Positions 1 to 11,260 of a stretch of DNA of 64,000 nt are shown here, piece after piece. Source of the stretch: Atherix ibis (lineage: Eukaryota > Arthropoda > Insecta > Diptera > Athericidae); assembly GCA_958298945.1 (NCBI GenBank), contig OY282607.1:29458500-29522499 (forward strand), read 5' to 3'. Made by a program: the position numbers and the translations under genes. A model generated the notes under the pieces. It was not told the origin of the DNA. It searched no databases and saw only the letters and a list, made by a program, of their open reading frames with translations. The first letter of the stretch is position 1. Each line of letters starts with the position of its first letter.

Positions 1-2
1 TT

Positions 3-218
3 GGATGGGATATACTGCCACACCAGCCATACTCTCCAGACCTAGCACTTTCCGATAATCATTTGTTCCGGTATCTACAAAATTTTTTACACAGTAAAAC
101 GTTTAATTCAAATGAGGAGGTCAAAAATTACTTGAATCAGTTTTTTGCCAGCAAAGAACAAAAATTTTGTAAGCGTGGAATCACGCTACTGCCAGAAAGG
201 GTATTGGACAATATTTAA
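3..218 (+). pseudogene. mariner transposase, C-terminal fragment cut by the window edge
   Basis: The frame starting at base 3 reads 71 residues to a TAA. It contains YSPDLALSDNHLF, the mariner signature holding the third catalytic Asp, followed by a typical mariner C-terminus (KTFNSNEEVKNYLNQFFASK). The N-terminal part lies outside the window. The usual final motif (ERWQKVIEQNG-type) is shortened, ending ERVLDNI, so the end is probably damaged. The TIR at its 3' side reads inward as TTGGGTTGTCCGGGAAGTAA, which fits mellifera-type mariners. The family is certain and the subfamily is inferred. Confidence 0.85.
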
Positions 219-221
219 TTA

Positions 222-338
222 AATAAAATATTAATTCGCTATTAGAAAAAAAAAACGAAATTACTTCCCGGACATTAATTCAATAAAATATTAATTCGCT
301 TTATAAAAAAAAACCAAATTACTTCCCGGACAACCCAA
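222..338 (+). repeat. 60-bp tandem duplication including a mariner terminal inverted repeat
   Basis: AATAAAATATTAATTCGCT occurs at 222-240 and again at 282-300, exactly 60 bp apart. Each copy is followed by an A-run and then AAATTACTTCCCGGACA. Only the second copy continues to the true element end (GGACAACCCAA, ending at 338) and a TA target dinucleotide. The 3' end of the mariner has therefore been duplicated internally. Confidence 0.8.
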
Positions 339-340
339 TA

Positions 341-2200
341 TTTTTTATGTAAAATGGCTAGGTCCTAGCAATATAATAAAATCTAATTTTTAAGTATGTT
401 TTATATAACTTTACTTTCCAAAGCCTTATGCTAGATAACCCCATATATTGCTTACTCTATCATAGATACGCATATATGTGTATGCATGTACGGATCAGTA
501 AAAATCAATTATTAAATTCAGAAAAATTACAATAAATGCCTACCCCTTCTATGGAGAAATGCCCACAAAAAATTGTTAACAAATTATTTCAGTTCATTGA
601 ATTTGAATTTATTTATTTTTTTTTTCTCAAGTAAAAAATTTAATCTTTCTTAAGAAAGCGAATACACCCTTGGGAGAGAAAATAAATTCTTATTAAAAAG
701 ATATTATACTCTTAATAAGAACAATAAATCCTTAAGAAGAAAAATATATTTTTAATAAGATAAATAGCTCTAAAGAATGAAACAGATATTTTCGCTTAAA
801 TAATAATTATAGTACTTGTCATAAACGATTAAATGTGAAATACTTGAAAGCTTTTTTTGTTTATAAACAATTCACTTTTTTATCATTTTCCCATTGATCC
901 TTTGTGAATGATGAATCAATAATTGAAATAAAATAAATACTCTTGGAATGAATCTCTTTCAAATCCTGTTTTGTAAACAAATCCTATTTGAAAATATAAT
1001 CCGAACAACAAAAAATAAAAGAATATCCTTAAGCGTATTATAAATTGGATGGATTTTATAAAATAAATCAGTTCATTTTTCCATTAAAAAAAACCCATGA
1101 ATAGACAGATAAAATTCTTTTGTTATTTTATTCTTCATTTATTTTCTGATATTCTTATTTTATTGTAGTTTGCGTTTTTGTTTTTGAATATGATAAAACT
1201 CGATAAAAAGGACATATCTGAAAAATGGCTAAGGGCATTTCATTGACACCTGTTCTCCATCATTCAAATCGATATCTTTTGGCAGTTCATCTATTTTATC
1301 ATAGTTGAATAAATCTATTTTGAATTCGAAAATATTGTACATAAATAAGTGAAAAGGATCATCAGGTAAATAAATGTCTTTTCTTTCGCCAAATGTATTC
1401 AGATGAAAAAGGATCAAAAACTTGGGCTATTCGTATGAAAATTTATTTGTTTGCTCCGATTGTCAAATTGTCGTTTACTAATAGTATGATAGTATGAACT
1501 ACTGCTACGATTAATGGATTTTGATTTACCAGTTGTGTAAGGGAATGACGTACTTTAACCACTGTTGTTATAATACACTTTGTAAACTGTCGTTACTTAA
1601 TATCTCCACAAACGTACAAGTTCCCAAATATATATATATATAGTCGAATACATACAGGGGAGGTTTATTATAGCCACTTGTCGTATAGAGAAAGTTTTAA
1701 TGTTCATATCAAATAAAATCTGGTTTAATTAAAGCCGCTAATAATGTTTATAAATTATATGGCACATTATTTGCGGTATAACATTCTCTCTAAATATGTT
1801 ATGCATGAGTTTTTATTTTTTTAGAGTCCTTTTTTTATTTTAATGTGTATATAAGCTTTTATATGGTATTTGTTTATGTTTTGCAAAACTTCTCTTAAAG
1901 CACATACTTTTATTCCATATTATTTTATTGTAACCTTTTACGATTAGAAAATTTGAGTGGTCTGTTGAATATTTTTCTTTCTATTGTAGAGGAATAATAT
2001 TAAAAATATATAAATATGTATAATTACATTTTATTATAATTTAGTTGTTATTATTCAAGTTGGTGAATTTGCTGTCATTTGCATTTATTAAGAAAACCTG
2101 CCAGATTTTCGTAAAAGATAAAATTTGATTATCTAATAAACTTTCTTAAAGAATTTACTTTAAATACCACAATTATTATAATTTGTTCCCAATAATCACC
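341..2200. other. AT-rich intergenic DNA, no gene recognised
   Basis: Long A/T runs and no convincing coding signal. A 62-codon frame on the - strand at 1229-1417 has a fairly mixed composition, but it has no recognised motif and no splice or neighbour support, so it is not called. Confidence 0.6.
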
Positions 2201-2253
2201 ATTTTAATATAGGAATTTTTTATGCTGTATTTTAATATAGGAATTTTTTATGC
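2201..2253 (+). repeat. 28-bp tandem duplication abutting a mariner end
   Basis: ATTTTAATATAGGAATTTTT begins at 2201 and again at 2229. Both copies run into TATGC. The second copy ends exactly where the mariner TIR (CAGGTGTATAAGC) begins, so the duplication is of flanking DNA next to an element end. Confidence 0.8.
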
Positions 2254-3527
2254 AGGTGTATAAGCTTAAATCCGCTGTTTTTTAGTCTAAAAAAAAACAC
2301 ATGTTTTTATCATAGAAAGCAAAAACAAATTTATTTAAAGTACTTGCCCTTGCTAGCTACACATTTTTCCCATCTTTCGAGCAATTGGTGGATACCGCGC
2401 CAAAAAAATTCCTTCTCTTTCGAGTCAAACCACTCATCAAGCCATTTTCGGACGTCTTCGTAAGAATCGAAGTGCTGTTCAGCGAGCGCGTGGCCCATCG
2501 ACAAAAACAGGTGGTAGTCGGAAGGGGCCAGGTCTGGTGAACAAGCGGGGTGGGGTAGCACCTCCAAGTTGAGTGTCTCCAAGTAGTTTCGAAACATTTT
2601 TGACGTGTGTTGTCGTGGAGGAAAATCAGCTTGTCATGTCTTTGTTGATAATCTGTCCTTTTTCACGCAGAGCATGGTGCAATTTGATCAGTTGTTGGTG
2701 GTGGCGGTGGGAATTGACAGTTTCACCAGGTTTCAACATCTCATAGTAGACGATACCCTGCTGATCCCACCAAACGCACAGCAACGTCTTCCGTCCGAAG
2801 CGATTTGGTCTTGGGGAAGATGTTAATGGTTGGCCGGAATCAACCCATGATTTCTTGCGTTTAGGATTCTCGAAATATATTCACTTTCATCGCCTGTAAC
2901 AATCCGATGCAGGAACAACTTTCTTTTTTGTCTGTCGGGCAAGATTTTGCATGTGTTTTGGCGTCGCTCCATCTGCCTATCGTTTAATTTATGCGGCACC
3001 CATTTTCCGATCTTTTCAATCTTCTTCATGGCACGCAGATGAATGGAAATGGCTGGTTGAGTAACACCCAACTGCTCCGCGAGCATTTTTTGCGATTGGG
3101 TATCGTCTTCGTCCAAAAGAGCCTGCAATTAATGGTCCTCAACCTTCCTAGGCCGATTTTCACGCTTCTTGTCCCACAAGTCAAATTTTGCCGTCTTTGA
3201 GCCGACGAAACCAATATCGGCATGTTGTTTCCGATAAAGCATTGTCATCATAAGCCTCCATAAGCATTCGATGCGATTCGACAGCCGATTTCTTCAAATT
3301 GAAGCAGAAAAGCAGAGCTTCCCGCATATGCTCTTTTTCTGGCACAAAACTAGACATGATTACCAAAGGAAAAATGTATGTTGTTGTACGAAATTGCTGA
3401 CAATGTGCACTAATGAATGTTGACAGATGTCAAACTCATAAAAAAAAATATGACGTGTCCATGGTAGCTTAATACGCTCACTCACGCCATCTATGACCAA
3501 ACAGCGGATTTAGGCTTATACCCCTGG
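2252..3527 (-). mobile_element. Mos1-like (mauritiana-type) mariner, decayed copy A
   Basis: The inverted repeats are CAGGTGTATAAGCTTAAATC at about 2253 and its complement near 3505-3527 (in the form CCAGGGGTATAAGCC). A TA follows at 3528. The interior encodes a broken mariner transposase on the - strand. The TIR sequence is shared with the copies at 45035 and 52935, so these are one family. Its start resembles the Mos1 TIR, and the protein is closest in my memory to Mos1. Confidence 0.9.
2331..3357 (-). pseudogene. mariner transposase pseudogene in copy A
   Basis: ATG at 3357 opens MSSFVPEKEHMREALLFC, the mariner N-terminal helix-turn-helix region. The reading shifts frame near 3180 and again near 2825, then continues as LQALLDEDDTQSQKMLAEQL and as the C-terminal block with SPDLAPSDYHLF (third catalytic Asp) and RWEKCVASKGKYFK ending at 2331. 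The DEKW region of the first catalytic Asp is also altered (it reads GDESEYIS). At roughly 340 codons the element is near full length but cannot make transposase because of the frameshifts. The family call is firm. Confidence 0.9.
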
Positions 3528-3529
3528 TA

Positions 3530-5519
3530 ACAATACAATTAGTTTATAACCTTTTTTCTATCGAAATCGTCTTTAAAAAAAACCAACTTAAGCTTAGAAA
3601 AAGAAAAAAAAATCCAAAAAAATGTTTCATCTCAAACAACTACTTTTTATCGATTATGAAAAATAAATTTCATTTCAAAAAACTTATTTTAATCTCTTTG
3701 AAAATAATCAATTTTAATCTATGATACAATTTTTGTTTTTAACTTTTGTACTTTCACAAAAATAAAAGCTTTTATAATAACAATTTTTATGCTGCCAAAA
3801 AATTTGTTTATGATCATTTTTTTGTCAGAAAAAAAACGAATTTGGAGTAAAATAGAAAAAATATTTTGCTTTAAAAAAAATTGTTCATCTCAAAAAACTT
3901 CTTTTAATATCTTAGAAATATTAATCTATAATACAATTTTTTTAACTTAAATATACAAAAACGTAAAATTAGTACAGTATCTTTTATATACAAACACTTT
4001 CTGCTTCTTGACGCTTGTCTTAATTTTAAAAAATCTCCTACAATTAAAACTTCTTCTTAATTAAAAGATATCGTCCTAAAACTGATATCATTTTGGTTGA
4101 AATTATATAAAATTAAATAAAAACTTGAAGAAAAAGAATCGTCATTACAAAATAAAACCAATTTGGACTTAGAGATAGAAAATGTTTACCTCCAAGAAAT
4201 CAATTTCATCTCAAAAACTATATTAATGTTTTAGGAACTTTAGAAATCTACCTGAAAATAATCAATGTTAGTCTATAAAACAATATTTTAAATTAAATAC
4301 ACAAAATATATTTTTATTGATACGACTTTTTTTTTAATAAAAAAAAAATGTTATTTTTAGGGGATTTGCCTATTAAAAAAAAATTGGCAATTTTATACAA
4401 ATAACACTTTTTTTCATTAAAAAAATTATACTAAAAGTTATTTCGTTCAGTTTGAAATATTCTACAATTAAAAAAAAGATTTTATATACGTTTATAATAA
4501 AATATTAAAAATATTAATTTATTAGTTCTTAAATAATTAAAGAGGTTTTGTTGATAAATAATTTCTTTTATGGTTTATATTATATGCACCCACAACCCAC
4601 AGATATCAGTAGATAAAATATTACTTAAGTGTAAATACGAAGAAAAAAAATACTACTTTAATATTTTTCCTATAATACAACGATCTTTTGTATTATATAC
4701 AGGGTCCTTTTTGTCATTGTCACAATATTTTGTGGGCGGAATAAATATTGTGATCGACAGGAAATTGCATATTCTCCTTCCATATTTACGAGTACGAGTA
4801 CATACGTGTACGTTCGATAGGCAATTGTATATTTTCGCACAAAGTGTACTTAATTTAAAATGATATTATTTTCACACAAAAATCAAATTTAATTAACGCA
4901 ATTGTAAAAAGCCCATTTCACGTACTAGTATTAGTATATTTTTATATAAAAATTGTTGATTATTGTGCTTTATCAAAGCCAAAAGGATATTAATTGAATT
5001 TTCAATATTATACTTGTCAATTTATTCATGAAAAATAATTCAATTCGTCTTCGAATCAAAATGAATTTCACTTGAGAATAAGAGCTCTTCCGAATTTTTT
5101 TTAATCAAATATAAAGTGAATTATTCCAACGTTTTTAATTATTTGTTTTTTATTGTGCAAAATACTCCCACAATGTTGACACGTGGTTTTGATGTGGGCG
5201 ATTGTTGTTGTCAATTAAAAAGAAAAGAAAGCCCCTTAAAATGGTGTTTTTTTTTTTTAATTTTCAAATATATTTACTTGGATTATCGAATACAAGTTGT
5301 TCTGATGAAAAAATTCATGGCATTGAAATTTAATACGCTCTTTTCGACAATGTGAAATTTAATTGAAAAATGGTTTATATAAATTTAATTTTCTCAGTAT
5401 TTTTGCAAATGTGCGCTTTTGAACAAATCTAAAATTCGAACAAAAATATTTTATTACATTTTTGCAATTATTAGATGTAAGCCACAATATCTGTACACGG
5501 AATTACTTTTTCTATAAGA
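3530..5519. other. AT-rich intergenic DNA, nothing recognised
   Basis: About 2 kb rich in A and T homopolymers. The short open frames have the Phe/Ile/Lys/Asn bias expected of random AT-rich sequence. Confidence 0.6.
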
Positions 5520-6002
5520 TCTATGGCCGCGGCGCTCCTACGACTTTCTTCGCTTTGGATTATCGTAATGGATCCACGCCAGTCACAATATGATGCAGAA
5601 CACCTTTACTTTTTTGCCATTGGAGTAGCTGTTGGACATCTCTCTCGAATGGCACCCAATTTCCTTGCTTTTAGATTATTTCCAAGGCTTTCAAACAATG
5701 TGAAATGGCTTATTGTACCACGCCAAATAAATCTGTAAGTTCTTGTTGCGTTTGACATGGATCTTCACCCAGTAATGCCTCCAATTCTGCATCTTCAAAC
5801 TTTTGCACCGATCCGAGACGCTTCTTGTCTTCCACTTTTGTAGCGTTGGAACCATTCGCGACACATTCTCTCAATAATATGTACAAGCCTCACCACAAGT
5901 TTCTACAATTATTCGACGTGCCTCAGTCGCAGATTTTTTAAAATTAAACGCAAAAGGTAAAACTTTCCTCAAATTTCGCTTTTTTGGCTCAAAGTTCGAC
6001 AT
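5520..6002 (-). pseudogene. mariner transposase, N-terminal half, a different lineage
   Basis: From ATG at 6002 (- strand) the sequence reads MSNFEPKKRNLRKVLPFAF, then FKKSATEARRIIVETCGE, a mariner DNA-binding domain. After frameshifts it continues as FEDAELEALLGEDPCQTQQE and then WIHYDNPKRRKS next to the first catalytic region. The copy stops near 5520, so the second and third catalytic residues are gone. About 165 bp of leader runs to a possible degraded end near 6167 (TTGGGAGTAC read inward). It differs from the Mos1-like family in both protein and TIR. A + strand frame over the same bases is only its shadow. Confidence 0.8.
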
Positions 6003-6317
6003 TTTCACCACAAAAAAATATATAACGACGACAAAAAGTTACAAATATAATGATGAGGAGTTTTTGCCTATGCCTACAATTTGACGTTTCTGATCCGATA
6101 TTTTGGACCAGCACTTACTGTTGGCGCCATCTATTAGAAAACTGCTGTTTCCCATTTGTACTCCCAACATTTATGTAGAAATGGATAATTAATCAAATTA
6201 TAATTTTAATGAACATAAAAAATGTAGTATTTATCACAATAAAATAAAAATGAAAAAAAAACTTTGTTAAAAGAGATTTGAAACGAAACTGTAGCAATTT
6301 CGTTGCAGATCCATTTT

Positions 6318-6377
6318 TTACAAGGTGGCAAAAAAAGTAATGGGACCAAGTATATTGCCTTGAGGAACACCAGTATA
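6318..6377 (-). pseudogene. short reverse-transcriptase motif of a non-LTR retrotransposon
   Basis: Read on the - strand this 60-bp piece gives YTGVPQGNILGPITFFATL and a stop. GVPQGxxLGP is RT motif 4 of Jockey-type non-LTR elements. The piece ends at the TA where the neighbouring mariner TIR begins, so the mariner probably inserted into, or deleted, the rest of this element. No other RT block is recognisable to the left. Confidence 0.65.
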
Positions 6378-7245
6378 CGAGGTCTGTTCAAAAAGTATCG
6401 CTAATTTTGTGTTTTTTCAAACGATCACAAAAATTAGTCGATAGAAGGATACTCTATAGTTTCCTAATAAATCCCAAAGAAACACTCAAGGGAAATAATC
6501 ATTCTGCTCAAGTGAGGACACTATAAAATCTACAAATGAGACTGATTTTTTTTGGCAATAATTTAATTTTATTTTAATACATCAAAGATCAAAAGCTTTG
6601 CATCGGTGAAGGCGTTCTGTACTCTCTTCGTAGAAGTTCTGGAATGCTTCGATTGGAATCGCCTTCAGGTCTTCGGTTAGACTCCTTTGTATTTTTTCCG
6701 CAGCACAAAGATAGTATGCTTTCAAGTATTTGTTTATCTTGGGGAACAAAAAGAAGTCAGACGACGGACTTTGAACAGGTTACAAAGAGAACTATAGGAA
6801 TCCTCTTCTCAACAAAAATTCATTTGAGCACCCAAATGTCTACAATACCCGTTTTGATGAGCAGAACCATTTTCTGAGCCTTTTAAGGACTTCTTTATAA
6901 AAATTAATCATTTTAATAAAAAAAAAACTTGAAAGGTTCCCTATTTTCATTAGTTTTTGTTGTTGAAGACTACTCCGACCTAGGTTCGTCTTCCACTACT
7001 TTTCGGCACCCTAATACCGAAAAGCCTGTGCTCTTAATAAGGAATATTCTCGATAAGCTCGTTGCAAAAGTGAATGGTGGATTCATCAAGGTTAACACAA
7101 AATGTAATGTTGCTCAAAATTTCGTTGTACCATTTTTCGCAACGCATAACTTCACTGATTACGCTTTTAAAGGTAACGTATTTATCGCACAAGGTTGTAA
7201 CTTCGTAGAATACCAATATTATTTTTTTCTACCACACCTCGTGTA
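6378..7245 (-). mobile_element. decayed mariner remnant with TIR CGAGGTCTGTTC
   Basis: The sequence starting at 6378 (CGAGGTCTGTTCAAAAAGTA) is the complement of the 3' TIR seen on the element at 33658, so this element runs on the - strand. A weak counterpart (ACGAGGTGTGGTAGAAAAAA on the - strand) ends near 7245. Between them are pieces of a transposase. The element is about 870 bp, against about 1.3 kb for an intact one, so part of the interior is lost. Confidence 0.75.
6582..7147 (-). pseudogene. mariner transposase pseudogene (SETMAR/FLJ37770-like type)
   Basis: Pieces in order on the - strand are NITFCVNLDESTIHFC (N-terminal helix-turn-helix), KVVEDEPRSE then SSTTKTNENRE (the linker normally reading VEDEPRSGRPSTSKTDEN), and a C-terminal block SSDFFLFPKINKYLKAYYL followed by LTEDLKAIPIEAFQNFYEE, ending in TGA at 6582. 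At least two frame breaks and an internal deletion remove the centre of the catalytic domain. The same C-terminal block occurs near 47730, so the two are one lineage. Confidence 0.75.
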
Positions 7246-9946
7246 TAGTATCCATAATTTGTTAATTATGTTTCCATAAGTAAATACTCATAAAATGATC
7301 AATTTATTTTTGTTCAATTCAGAAAAGCATTTAGTATATCATAAGTCAGCTATAAAAAAAAAATTTATATATGTACCTCATGAAATCAATTAATATATGC
7401 TTAAATAAACAAATTAATAAGCCTTTGATATTCGAAAATATTATTTAAAAAATGTATTTATCCAAAAATATTCCTTTGTGGGTATTTTGGAATAATTGTC
7501 CAACAATAATTAACAATTACATTTGCACAAAGTTAAGTTGCTATTTCTCGTATGTAGGTTTATACAAAAATAAACGAACAATTTTCAATTTTGTGAAATA
7601 TAATTTTGATAATAAAAATAAGTCAAGAATTTGTGTAACTGTTTGCAATTAATTAACTCTGATTTCCATACAATACCTTCTACTATAATCTTTATATACT
7701 TGGTTATTTTTTTGGTATTATTTAGCTACTAATTCAACTAATTAGTTAAGCTTTTGATTTTGATTACGGCAAATTATTTATAAACCTCGAATTCAATATT
7801 CTTTATTGGTACATAAATAACAATACTAATCAGCTAGATGAACAACAAAAAAAAATTACATCGAATTTATGTATAAATATTTTAGATTATACAAAAGTAT
7901 ACCGATTTTCGTACACTTTCAGAATTCCAAATTGAGTATTATTTATCATAAATAAAGGTAAAACGTGTCAACAATTTTAATCAGTAATTAACCTTAAAAA
8001 TTGCATAAAGTAAAGGAGAAATGTTGATATTATGAACCTCCAAGGAGATATTTGAAAAAAATTTTCCGCTAATATCAAAGTTTTACAAGAATAACAAAAT
8101 TTTAACTTGTTAGCATTGACTTAAAAGCTTACAACCAATAAATGCCATGTTGAGAGTAAAGTTTTTCAGTTACAAAATATAATAAAATAAATTATATCTT
8201 CATTTTTTCCTTTCTCTACTCTTATAATAAAAACAACTTACTCCTTAGGAAAATATATTTCTTTGTACAATATCGTCTACAGATCCCATAAAATAATTTA
8301 CATACTTTTATGTACATTTTTAAACTTTTGGAAAAAAAATTATACCTAAAATATTACTGAATTTATGGTAAAAAAAAAAATTGCCTTTTGACTTCATTAA
8401 TATATTAGGTATTAAAAAAGTTTTTCCAGGACTAACATTTTTTCTTATGATTAATCTCTAACCTAAAAGTTCTCACCTTCTGCTATGCATTTATTTATAT
8501 TTATATCAATTTGATTTTAAACTTTTATTAAAGTTAATCACCTGTAAAAAAAACATAAAAGTTTGAAAATAACTATCTTATAATTGAATGAAAAAATATT
8601 TTGGGTCTTATATTTTGAATAAAGTTATTAGAATATTATTTAAATAGAAAACTTATGGTTTATTTGAAAGCGCAATTAACGATAATACAAATTAAAAATA
8701 ATTTAGAAAAACTTGATTATAGAATATTCTGATAAATATTGTATCTTGATATTGTTTGTAGTAATTTTTTTTTTCAATAATATTAATCTTATGAGAAATA
8801 TTGACTTTATGAGAAATATTGAATTGAATACAAAAATATCAAAATGTTTATCAAAATAACACAATCATTAATTATGTGGAAAATTCACATAAATCAAAAG
8901 TTGGGAACATATTTATACTTACAGTTTTTGCAAACATATTTAGACAGTCTATCCAAAATTACCAACGATATCTTTGGAACCAGCACAGCTGGAACCAACA
9001 TCTTTTACCAATTCTCAATAGAGATACGCCACAATTGAAATTGATATTCAAAATCGTCCCAAATGATTTATGCCAATTTCAACGCAACAATAAATAAATG
9101 ACATTTAATTATGGTTTTTAGTATTGCAAAATTTCATGTACAAAAATATCGCATAACAAATATCAATTTTAAAAAGAAAGAATAATATTCACTTTTTATA
9201 TATAACATACTCAAGGGTATACGGCTTAATAGTGAAAATTTTATTTCTTGTCATTTTCATACTCGAGAAATGATATTGTCATCGTCAATGAATATACGCA
9301 CATGCATAGATGTCCTGTCCTGTAGTAAGGATTCCAGCCAATGTAATGTTTAGCCTAAGGGTTATCAAGCGATTCTACGATAACAAGCAACTGCTGTTTA
9401 GCCTAAGGGTGAACAGTAATTTTCAATTTGAATTTTATTGATTTTTACCCTCAAAGAGGAAAATTTGTACAAATTCTTCTCATTCATTTAACTTTTATTT
9501 TTATTTTGTTTTAAAATTTTAAAATCATGTGTTTTTTACAAGACTATGGAGAGTACAAATTTTCAATTGGAAAATCCATATTACTTAGAGATTTTATTTA
9601 TGGACATTTATTTAAGAAATTCTCTTTTTTTAATGTGAAAAATAAAAATATAAAGAAAACAATTATGATCAATTAAAATTTTCCAAAAAATCGAAAAGTA
9701 TTTTTATCATTATCACTAATATTTTCATACATTTAATGGAAAAACTAAATATGAGGGCACAAATCCACTTTCTAGCTTTTTGCCTATAGTTTTTTAAAAT
9801 CATTTTGACTAGATTTTTAGGTATACTAAAATTTAATAAAACAGAACAAATTTGTGTCACCATCAAACATTATATTACTCATTAATCTGGCAACACTATC
9901 ATATACCTGGTGACCAACGCGAACTTTACAGACCTCGAAACAATCT
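7246..9946. other. AT-rich intergenic DNA
   Basis: No gene recognised. The 14-mer GTTTAGCCTAAGGG occurs near 9350 and again near 9394. A less AT-biased patch at 8930-9080 gives short open frames on both strands but no motif I know. Confidence 0.55.
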
Positions 9947-10020
9947 ACATAAGATAATCCGGACTCATAGCACTGAACAATTTGAACAGTTCAGTGCTAT
10001 AAGTCCAAATTAGCTTATGT
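9947..10020. repeat. fold-back inverted repeat, 32-bp arms, 10-bp spacer
   Basis: The left arm 9947-9978 and right arm 9989-10020 match at 28 of 32 positions as inverted copies. The inner 12 bp (TAGCACTGAAC / GTTCAGTGCTA) are perfect. The spacer is AATTTGAACA. Confidence 0.85.
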
Positions 10021-10074
10021 TGTTTACTCTCGAACAACAAGCGATTACTCCCAAATAAGAATTCAAACCATCCC

Positions 10075-11240
10075 CTATGTAAAAATGACGGTTGCTGGAC
10101 AAAACCGGAGAAAGAAAAAGCCGACACGATCAAAAATACTACACGAACTTGATACACTTTTACCTTTGAGACTAACTATACAAAATTCTTTGCTCCTGCT
10201 GAAATGAAAAATATTATTGGAAGACTTCCTTATAGAAAAGCTCCTGTCTATGATTTAATCACTTTCTTTTTGATTAAAGCTCTTGACTATAATTTAATTA
10301 TTACTGAAATAATGCCCTTTTGGAAATTTTCAATAATTAAATAGATCCTCTAACCAATTTTCACCTGAGCCATCTCCGAAACAATTAACCCCTAAATTAA
10401 CTTCATCATCGGTAAAAAATTAATGTGACTGGGATGACTGAAAGCGATCTGGCAATACTACGAGCTTAGATGTTAGTCTCTTCTAATCACGTCCGCGTTT
10501 TCAATCCCGTCCGATAGCAACGCGACCCAATAGAGTATGCTAAGTGAATTTACTTTGTAAATTTGTAAATTTGACTTAAGAATAATGTCAACATGCCTTT
10601 GGGAAATATTCCTTATAGAGGGCACAAGTTTTTCTGTTTTTTCTTAGTCTTGAGGGCCGAGAAGCAATGGAAGACTAACCTCACCTAGGGTGCCTTCAAC
10701 ATCGAAATCTGGTAAAAATGTGGAATCTTTCTAAGATATCTTCATACAAAACATTACTTTTTATGAAAAAGTCCTTGAAATGCTCAAAATATGAGTCTTT
10801 GCGTCAGATCGGACATTGCAGATACTTACATGACAACGCAACCCCCTCCCCCCCCCACCCCGGTGCTCGGCCATCTTCATTACCGGATTTTTATCGTAAA
10901 AAGGAAGTCTTGTATTTTATGAATTTGATTTCAGTCCTTAATACTGGACAACAACCAAATGAACGTAATAATTAAAGGATTAGAGCATTGCTCGAAGAGC
11001 AAAATCAGTGCTGCCCTAAGGAGCAACTTTGAAGTTCAAGTACAAGACTTTACGAAAATACTCGAACTAAACAGACGCTTTCAAATCCTTATGCACTAAC
11101 TTTTTTTTCTAAAGTCTCACTGAATTATTTATATAAAATGATAATTTAAAAACCAATCTGGACGTATGGACTAGAACTGTGGGACTCAACTAAACCTTTC
11201 AATTCCCGTCGTATCTAGCCCTTTCAATCTATAATTCTCT
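10075..11240 (+). pseudogene. decayed Jockey-type non-LTR retrotransposon, split by a mariner
   Basis: Two separated blocks fit one Jockey ORF2. Block 1 (about 10060-10340) reads CKNDGCWTKPEKEKAD and then MKNIIGRLPYRKAPVYDLIT, matching the stretch before RT motif 1 (VxxxIxxLPxKKAPGxDxIT). Block 2 (about 11105-11238) reads NYLYKMII, stop, KPIWTYGLELWDSTKPF, matching the thumb region (LLYKxxLKPIWTYGIQLWG). The RT core between them is missing, and a mariner remnant lies there instead. Stops and frameshifts are frequent. The clade is assigned from remembered motif forms. Confidence 0.7.
10528..10838 (+). pseudogene. mariner remnant, same lineage as 6378 and 47156
   Basis: The frame reads AQVFLFFLSLEGREAMED, stop, then after a shift PRVPSTSKSGKNVES. 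This is the mariner linker (VFxWHKxFxEGRExVEDDxRSGRPSTSKTDEN). Upstream GAGTATGCTAAGTGAA matches the leader of the remnant at 47156 (GAGCGTGCTAAGTGAA). Near 10820 YLHDNA resembles the second catalytic motif but is followed by a C-rich run. No TIR was found. It lies within the Jockey remnant. Confidence 0.6.
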
Positions 11241-11260
11241 GTTAATTAATTGATGCCCCC

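Noticed and set aside
1229..1417. 62-codon - strand frame with mixed composition
   Set aside because: No motif, no splice context and no neighbour; within the range expected by chance.
5523..5738. 71-codon + strand frame
   Set aside because: Its opposite strand reads as a mariner transposase (FEDAELEALLGEDPCQTQQE, WIHYDNPKRRKS).
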